A DNA stretch of 8,376 nucleotides from an uncultured Lachnospiraceae bacterium (GTDB lineage Bacteria; Bacillota; Clostridia; Lachnospirales; Lachnospiraceae): contig CADCOU010000173.1 of assembly GCA_902803155.1 (NCBI GenBank), positions 1 through 8,376 on the forward strand, given 5' to 3'. Of the stretch, positions 4,828 to 8,376 are shown piece by piece. Every line of letters begins with the position of its first letter. The stretch's first letter is position 1. The notes under the pieces were generated by a model that saw nothing but the letters and a program-made list of their open reading frames with translations, was not told the origin of the DNA and did not search any database. Position numbers and translations under genes: made by a program.

Positions 4828-6366
4828 TTACTCCTGCTCAGAGAGTTCCTCTCCGCTTTCCGTATCCGGAATGTTCTGCACATCAGGTTTTGCTTCCATT
4901 GCAGCTTCCTGCTCACGGAGTGTTTCCGCTGCGGTTTCTGCTCCGGTGTCCTGTGCAGTGACAGGAACCGCTCCCTGGATGTTAATGTTCCGGTTTACCT
5001 TGGCATCATAAGTGTCTGCTCTCATGATCTCCGCCAGGTCTACACCTGTGGTTTCTTTCATGGTCTCAAACATCTTTGCCATAACTGCCGGAACGTTATC
5101 GGCAACCGCATTCACGCCGCCGTTTCCATCGGAGGAGCCTCCGATGATCGTGATCTTGTCGATCTGCGCGAGCGGTTTCGCGATCTCTGCGGCAACCTGG
5201 GGCATGACCTTGATCATCATCTCAGCCATAGCCGCCTTGTTGTACTTCGCATACGCTTCCGCTTTTTTCTCCATGGCTTCCGCTTCTGCAAGGCCTTTCG
5301 CCCTTGCTGCCTCAGCTTCTGCCTCACCTCTTGCCCGGATACCGGCGGCCTCTGCTTCGTACTTCGCTTTGATACCGGCAGCTTCCTTCTGGCGCATCAC
5401 CAGTTCGGCCTCCGCCTGTTTCTCGGCTGCGTACTTGTCAGCATCCGCCTTTTTCTCGATCTCTGCAGCAAGCTCCTGCTGCTTGACCTGGACTTCTTTC
5501 TGTTTCAGCTCCGCTTCGCGTTCCGCTTTCGCGATCTGCGCGTTTACGGTTGCTGCCTGGATCGTTTTCTGCTGTTCCTGGTTCTGGATCTCATAAGCGG
5601 CATCCGCCTCTGCCTTCTTCACATCCGACTGCATCTTCAGTTCCGAACGCTTGATATCCAGTTCCGTGTTGCGTTTTGCGATCTCCGTGTCGGCTTCCAC
5701 TTTCGCATCATTTGCAGCCTTTGTGGCTTCCGCCTGCGCGATGGCCACGTCGCGGTCGGCCTGTGCCTTCGCGATGGCTGCATCTTTCTTGATGCGGGCC
5801 GTGTTATCCATACCAAGATCACGGATCAGTCCATTGTCATCGGTCACATTCTGGATATTGCAGGACAGAATCTCAATACCCAGTTTCTTCATATCCTTGG
5901 AGGCTTTCTCCATGACCTGATCAGAGAAACTGTCGCGGTCGATATTGATCGCCTTCAGGGACAGGGTGCCGATGATCTCACGCATGTTACCCTGCAGAGA
6001 GTCCTGCAGATCCTTTGCGATCTGCTCCGGATTCTTGTTCAGGAAGTTCTTGGCCGCCAGCTGGATTCCTTCCTGGGAAGGCTCGATCCGAACCTTCGCG
6101 ACCGCGTCCACATTGACATTAATGAAATCATTGGTCGGCACCGACTGCTCTGTCTTGATGTCGACAGACATCTGGCCGAGATACAGTTTGTCGATCCTTT
6201 CAAGGACCGGCAATTTCAGTCCGGCGCGTCCGATCAGGATCTTCGGATTTCTTCCGAGCCCCGAAATGATGAATGCCCTGTCGGGCGGAGCCTTTACGTA
6301 GCTGGTCAGCACAACCAGCAGCACTGTTACAAGAGCAACGATAAGAATGATGGTTCCGATAGTCAT
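4828..6366 (-). CDS. floT: Flotillin-like SPFH-domain membrane scaffold protein
   Basis: Membrane protein that oligomerises and organises ordered membrane microdomains, as FloT (YuaG) does in Bacillus. It has 512 residues, in the usual range. A single N-terminal hydrophobic segment (4-23) anchors it. The SPFH/band-7 domain runs from about 25 to 190, including DRAFIISGLGRNPKILIGRAGLKLPV, VPTNDFINVNVDAVAKVRI and LGIEILSCNIQNVTDDNGLI. Residues 190-380 are an Ala/Glu/Lys-rich coiled coil with the EA repeats typical of flotillins, such as EAEAAGIRARGEAEAEAARAKG (337-358). A C-terminal assembly region follows (380-450, with KITIIGGSSDG), then an acidic tail (475-512). ATG 6366 follows AGGAGGG with 8 bases between. 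The NfeD-like partner often next to flotillins is absent on both sides here. A long antisense frame (5012-5596) is a by-product of alanine-rich codons. Confidence 0.95.
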   Translation of the reverse strand: MTIGTIILIVALVTVLLVVLTSYVKAPPDRAFIISGLGRNPKILIGRAGLKLPVLERIDKLYLGQMSVDIKTEQSVPTNDFINVNVDAVAKVRIEPSQEGIQLAAKNFLNKNPEQIAKDLQDSLQGNMREIIGTLSLKAINIDRDSFSDQVMEKASKDMKKLGIEILSCNIQNVTDDNGLIRDLGMDNTARIKKDAAIAKAQADRDVAIAQAEATKAANDAKVEADTEIAKRNTELDIKRSELKMQSDVKKAEADAAYEIQNQEQQKTIQAATVNAQIAKAEREAELKQKEVQVKQQELAAEIEKKADADKYAAEKQAEAELVMRQKEAAGIKAKYEAEAAGIRARGEAEAEAARAKGLAEAEAMEKKAEAYAKYNKAAMAEMMIKVMPQVAAEIAKPLAQIDKITIIGGSSDGNGGVNAVADNVPAVMAKMFETMKETTGVDLAEIMRADTYDAKVNRNINIQGAVPVTAQDTGAETAAETLREQEAAMEAKPDVQNIPDTESGEELSEQE

Positions 6367-6389
6367 AACGATTTCCCTCCTTCTTTTGC

Positions 6390-6433
6390 GATAAAGGTAT
6401 TAAAAAAGACCTTTATCATGACAGTTGTCACAA
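6390..6433 (-). promoter_or_regulatory. Flotillin leader: 9-bp hairpin and TTGTGACAACTGT motif
   Basis: GATAAAGGT (6390-6398) and ACCTTTATC (6409-6417) form a perfect dyad just upstream of the ribosome binding site. Beside it on the minus strand is TTGTGACAACTGT (6433-6421), containing the dyad TGACA/TGTCA (6419-6423, 6426-6430). No sigma-A promoter with correct spacing is convincing, so the promoter may use another sigma factor or lie further upstream. The hairpin could be an operator or a leader RNA structure. Confidence 0.4.
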
Positions 6434-6651
6434 TAAAAGTCTCGCTCACGAACCCGAACCGGATGTTTAATGCATCGTCCTGACGATTTCAGGTCCGCCG
6501 GCCGCTCCCGCATACCTGTGTGGGTTCTTCCGGCGTTTCGCTACTCCCTTTTATTTGGTTGAAGATGGTATAGCACCGCTCTGATTCGCCGTCAAGTACC
6601 CGGGCTCCGGATTAAGAAATCCTTCAGCTTTTCACCAGAATCTAAAAAGTT
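6434..6651. other. Intergenic stretch without a recognisable gene
   Basis: No coding frame with a ribosome site is seen between the flotillin leader and the tRNA promoter. It holds a perfect dyad ATCGTC-CT-GACGAT (6474-6487) and a short hairpin GGATT-AAGA-AATCC (6609-6622) without a U-run. The first lies upstream of flotillin and could be a control site; neither is assigned. Confidence 0.5.
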
Positions 6652-6680
6652 TTGCATTCTCAGAATGCTTCTGTTATACT
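6652..6680 (+). promoter_or_regulatory. Strong tRNA promoter overlapped by a 15-bp palindrome
   Basis: TTGCAT (-35, 6652-6657) and TATACT (-10, 6675-6680) are 17 bases apart, a good sigma-A promoter, with a start near 6687. The palindrome GCATTCT-C-AGAATGC (6654-6668) covers most of the -35 and half the spacer, an operator-like position unusual for a tRNA gene. Confidence 0.75.
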
Positions 6681-6712
6681 ATGCCATGTTGAAAAAAGCT
6701 TTTTCATAATAT

Positions 6713-6786
6713 GTCTGCGTAGCTCAGCAGGATAGAGCGACCGCCTCCTAAGCGGTAGGTCGGAGGTTCGAATCCTCTCGTGGACG
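6713..6786 (+). tRNA. tRNA-Arg (anticodon CCT)
   Basis: A complete cloverleaf of 74 bases. The acceptor stem GTCTGCG (6713-6719) pairs with CGTGGAC (6779-6785) with two wobble pairs. The D arm is GCTC...GAGC. The anticodon stem ACCGC/GCGGT encloses the loop CTCCTAA, with anticodon CCT at 6747-6749, reading AGG arginine codons. The T arm is GGAGG TTCGAAT CCTCT. The discriminator base is G6786, and CCA is not encoded, so the end must be added enzymatically. Confidence 0.96.
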
Positions 6787-6788
6787 CT

Positions 6789-6828
6789 GATGCAGAAAAG
6801 ACCGGGTTTTACCCGGTCTTTCTGCATC
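6789..6828 (+). terminator. Terminator after the tRNA
   Basis: GATGCAGAAAAGACCGGGT (6789-6807) pairs with ACCCGGTCTTTCTGCATC (6811-6828) around a TTT loop: 18 pairs with one bulged A. The core ACCGGGT/ACCCGGT followed by CTTTCT fits an intrinsic terminator two bases after the tRNA end. The stem continues past the U-tract. Readthrough into the esterase cannot be excluded, since no clear promoter is seen at 6829-6914. Confidence 0.8.
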
Positions 6829-6914
6829 CGAATCCGTTGGGCTCGAACAGGTTCGATCTTCGCTTCGCTCCGGGTCTCGTCTGCCGGTTACGGAATTATG
6901 AGGTGATATTCGTT

Positions 6915-7628
6915 ATGCCGACACAGGTTAATACAGCTGCTTTTACAGTTTTTACGCTTGGAACGCCTGAAGCTGATACACTGCTGGTCCAGATGGTCGA
7001 TGACCATGACCTGGAAGTGATTGAAAGCGAAGTCGCTTATATCCGGGAATTGTCGGGCGGACAGGCTTTTTCTCTGATGGCTGTGAAAGTAAACAGCTGG
7101 AATAATGACCTGTCACCATGGTCTGCGCCGGCAGTATTCGGGAATGAAGGATTTGGAAACGGTGCGGGGGAAACTCTGAACTACCTTCTGGAAAACATCC
7201 TTCCTGATCAGAAGGAAACGAACCGGCAGACAACTAAAAGGATCTATATCGGCGGCTATTCTCTTGCCGGGCTGTTCGCTCTCTGGGCCGGCTGTCAGAC
7301 TGACAGGTTCGACGGTATCGCGGCAGCGTCGCCGTCGGTCTGGTTTCCGAATTTTACCGGGTACATGCAGGATCATAAACTTCATACGGACACGATCTAT
7401 CTCAGCCTTGGAGATAAAGAGGAGAGAACAAGGCATCCGGTCATGTCACAGGCTGGTAATGCAATTCGTGAGGTGTATGCCCTGCTGACGGATTACGGAA
7501 AAAACTGTGTACTTGAATGGAACAAAGGGAATCATTTCAGAGATCCTGACCTCAGGACAGCAAAAGCTTTTGCCTGGCTGATGACCTGTCACGATGATCA
7601 CGGATGGACTTATACGCCGGAAGAATGA
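6915..7628 (+). CDS. Alpha/beta-hydrolase-fold esterase
   Basis: A 237-residue cytoplasmic protein without a signal peptide, of the esterase D / enterochelin-esterase-like alpha/beta hydrolase group. The nucleophile Ser116 is in GGYSLAG (113-119). The acid is probably Asp167 or Glu169 in YLSLGDKEE. The base is probably His207 in WNKGNHF. SWNNDLSPWSAPAVF (61-75) and AAASPSVWFP (136-145) are characteristic strand and active-site segments of this group as I remember it from Clostridia. ATG 6915 follows GAGGTG with 9 bases between; a longer frame from 6780 would read through the tRNA end and its terminator and is rejected. The natural substrate is unknown. TCGAAC-AG-GTTCGA (6843-6856) is a dyad upstream. 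It is followed 37 bases later by nfo, probably in one operon. Confidence 0.85.
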   Translation: MPTQVNTAAFTVFTLGTPEADTLLVQMVDDHDLEVIESEVAYIRELSGGQAFSLMAVKVNSWNNDLSPWSAPAVFGNEGFGNGAGETLNYLLENILPDQKETNRQTTKRIYIGGYSLAGLFALWAGCQTDRFDGIAAASPSVWFPNFTGYMQDHKLHTDTIYLSLGDKEERTRHPVMSQAGNAIREVYALLTDYGKNCVLEWNKGNHFRDPDLRTAKAFAWLMTCHDDHGWTYTPEE

Positions 7629-7665
7629 TTTCTGACATATTAAAAAGAACAGGCAGGTGAACGGA

Positions 7666-8376
7666 ATGATCTATATAGGATGCCATCTTTCAGTAACAGA
7701 CGGTTACGAAGCCATGGGTAAAACCATGAGCCGGTTCGGCGGCAGCACATTTGCCTGGTTTACAAGGAATCCCAGAGGGGGCAGGACAAAAGCCGTTATC
7801 CCCGCCGATGCGGACGCACTAAACCTTCATTTGAAAAAGGAACGTTTTGGGCCTTTGGTCGCACACGGCAGCTATACCATGAACCTTTGCTCTGCGAATG
7901 AAGAAACCCGGGCCAACGGATGGGATATGTTTGCAAAGGACCTTGAACGAATGGAACTGTTTCCGGGGAATTATTATAACTTCCATCCGGGCGCTCACAC
8001 CGGGCAGGGCACGGAGGCCGGAATCTGTCAGATCGCTGCTTCTCTGAATCAGACCATGAGGCCGGATATGAACACAACCGTATTGCTGGAAACCATGGCC
8101 GGAAAAGGTTCCGAGATCGGCGGGACGTTTGAAGAGCTCCGGGAGATCATCGACCGGACGGAATGTAGAGAAAAGATCGGGGTTTGTTTCGACACCTGTC
8201 ATACCTGGGATGCCGGTTATGATATCGTGCATGATCTTGACGGCATACTGCAGCATTTTGATGATGTGATCGGCCTCTCCAGACTGAAGGCTGTTCATTT
8301 TAATGACAGCAAGAATGAGTGCGGATCTCATAAAGACCGTCATGAAAAGCTTGGCCAGGGTGCGCTTGGACCGGAA
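7666..8376 (+). CDS. nfo: Endonuclease IV, AP endonuclease (3' end beyond window)
   Basis: Repairs abasic sites by cutting the DNA backbone 5' to the lesion, using three zinc ions. The first 237 codons are present and open to the window edge; the family is about 275-300 residues, so some 40-60 are missing. The start ATG 7666 follows CAGGTGA. MIYIGCHLS opens the TIM barrel, and FTRNPRGG (32-39) is typical. Zinc ligands can be placed by comparison with E. coli Nfo: His67 (AHGSY), His107 (NFHPGAH), Glu142 (LLETMAG), Asp176 and His179 (CFDTCH), His211 (HFNDS), Asp224 and His226 (HKDRH). The ninth, a glutamate near the C-terminus, lies outside. Gly68-Ser69 stands where I recall Ala-Pro in many relatives. 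Confidence 0.95.
   Translation, partial: MIYIGCHLSVTDGYEAMGKTMSRFGGSTFAWFTRNPRGGRTKAVIPADADALNLHLKKERFGPLVAHGSYTMNLCSANEETRANGWDMFAKDLERMELFPGNYYNFHPGAHTGQGTEAGICQIAASLNQTMRPDMNTTVLLETMAGKGSEIGGTFEELREIIDRTECREKIGVCFDTCHTWDAGYDIVHDLDGILQHFDDVIGLSRLKAVHFNDSKNECGSHKDRHEKLGQGALGPE

Noticed and set aside
5012..5596. Long plus-strand reading frame antisense to flotillin
   Set aside because: It is a shadow of the Ala/Glu-rich coiled-coil codons, has no ribosome site, and gives a Ser/Ala-rich sequence with no family likeness.
6835..6890. Remnant of a second tRNA (GGTTCGA-like T loop)
   Set aside because: There is no matching acceptor, D or anticodon arm; the GGTTCGA is part of a simple dyad.
6780..6914. 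N-terminal extension of the esterase frame
   Set aside because: It begins inside the tRNA and reads through its terminator. The ribosome site and family start point to ATG 6915.
7796..8343. Minus-strand frames opposite nfo
   Set aside because: The plus strand encodes endonuclease IV with its zinc ligands; the minus frames lack start signals and likeness to known proteins.

Overview
The window reads as ordinary chromosome of a Gram-positive anaerobe of the Clostridia, most likely near Lachnospiraceae. This is inferred from strong AGGAGG-type ribosome binding sites, mid-range GC content, a tRNA without an encoded CCA end, and proteins (flotillin, endonuclease IV, an OAH sulfhydrylase) whose motifs resemble those I remember from that group. 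No genus can be named from sequence reading alone. I see no phage, transposon, CRISPR or integrase signature.

Layout. Positions 1-3939 hold three minus-strand genes, transcribed right to left: an O-acetylhomoserine sulfhydrylase (metY-like, 2644-3939), an omega-amidase-like nitrilase-superfamily hydrolase (1618-2442) and a rhamnulokinase-like sugar kinase (rhaB-like, 62-1525). A stable hairpin follows metY. The kinase has its own promoter, with a duplicated 11-bp element just upstream of its -35 box. Positions 3940-4184 are a divergent regulatory region rich in dyads. Positions 4185-4809 hold two small plus-strand genes: a 76-residue protein with two membrane segments, and a 74-residue basic protein. 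A textbook terminator and a repeat-rich promoter region lie between them. A flotillin gene on the minus strand (4828-6366) converges on the second small gene, and a long hairpin lies inside the end of that small gene. Positions 6367-6712 contain no gene but hold the flotillin leader and a strong tRNA promoter. Then come tRNA-Arg(CCT) (6713-6786), its terminator, an alpha/beta-hydrolase esterase (6915-7628) and the first 237 codons of endonuclease IV (nfo), which runs off the right edge.

How the genes work together. MetY makes homocysteine from O-acetylhomoserine and sulfide. The neighbouring omega-amidase would clear alpha-ketoglutaramate left by glutamine-dependent transamination, a reaction used when 2-keto-4-methylthiobutyrate is converted to methionine. 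The pair may therefore belong to sulfur amino-acid metabolism. The kinase is a separate sugar-catabolic unit. Flotillin forms membrane microdomain scaffolds, and the small membrane protein nearby could be related to it only by position and by a shared promoter-region motif. The esterase and nfo are 37 bases apart and probably co-transcribed.

I did not find a clear undescribed system. The best leads are regulatory: the direct repeats before the kinase, the paired TTTCCCGGAAA elements, the palindrome on the tRNA promoter, the motif shared by the small membrane gene and flotillin, and the long hairpin inside a coding region. All hairpins and promoters were found by eye, without folding energies or database searches.
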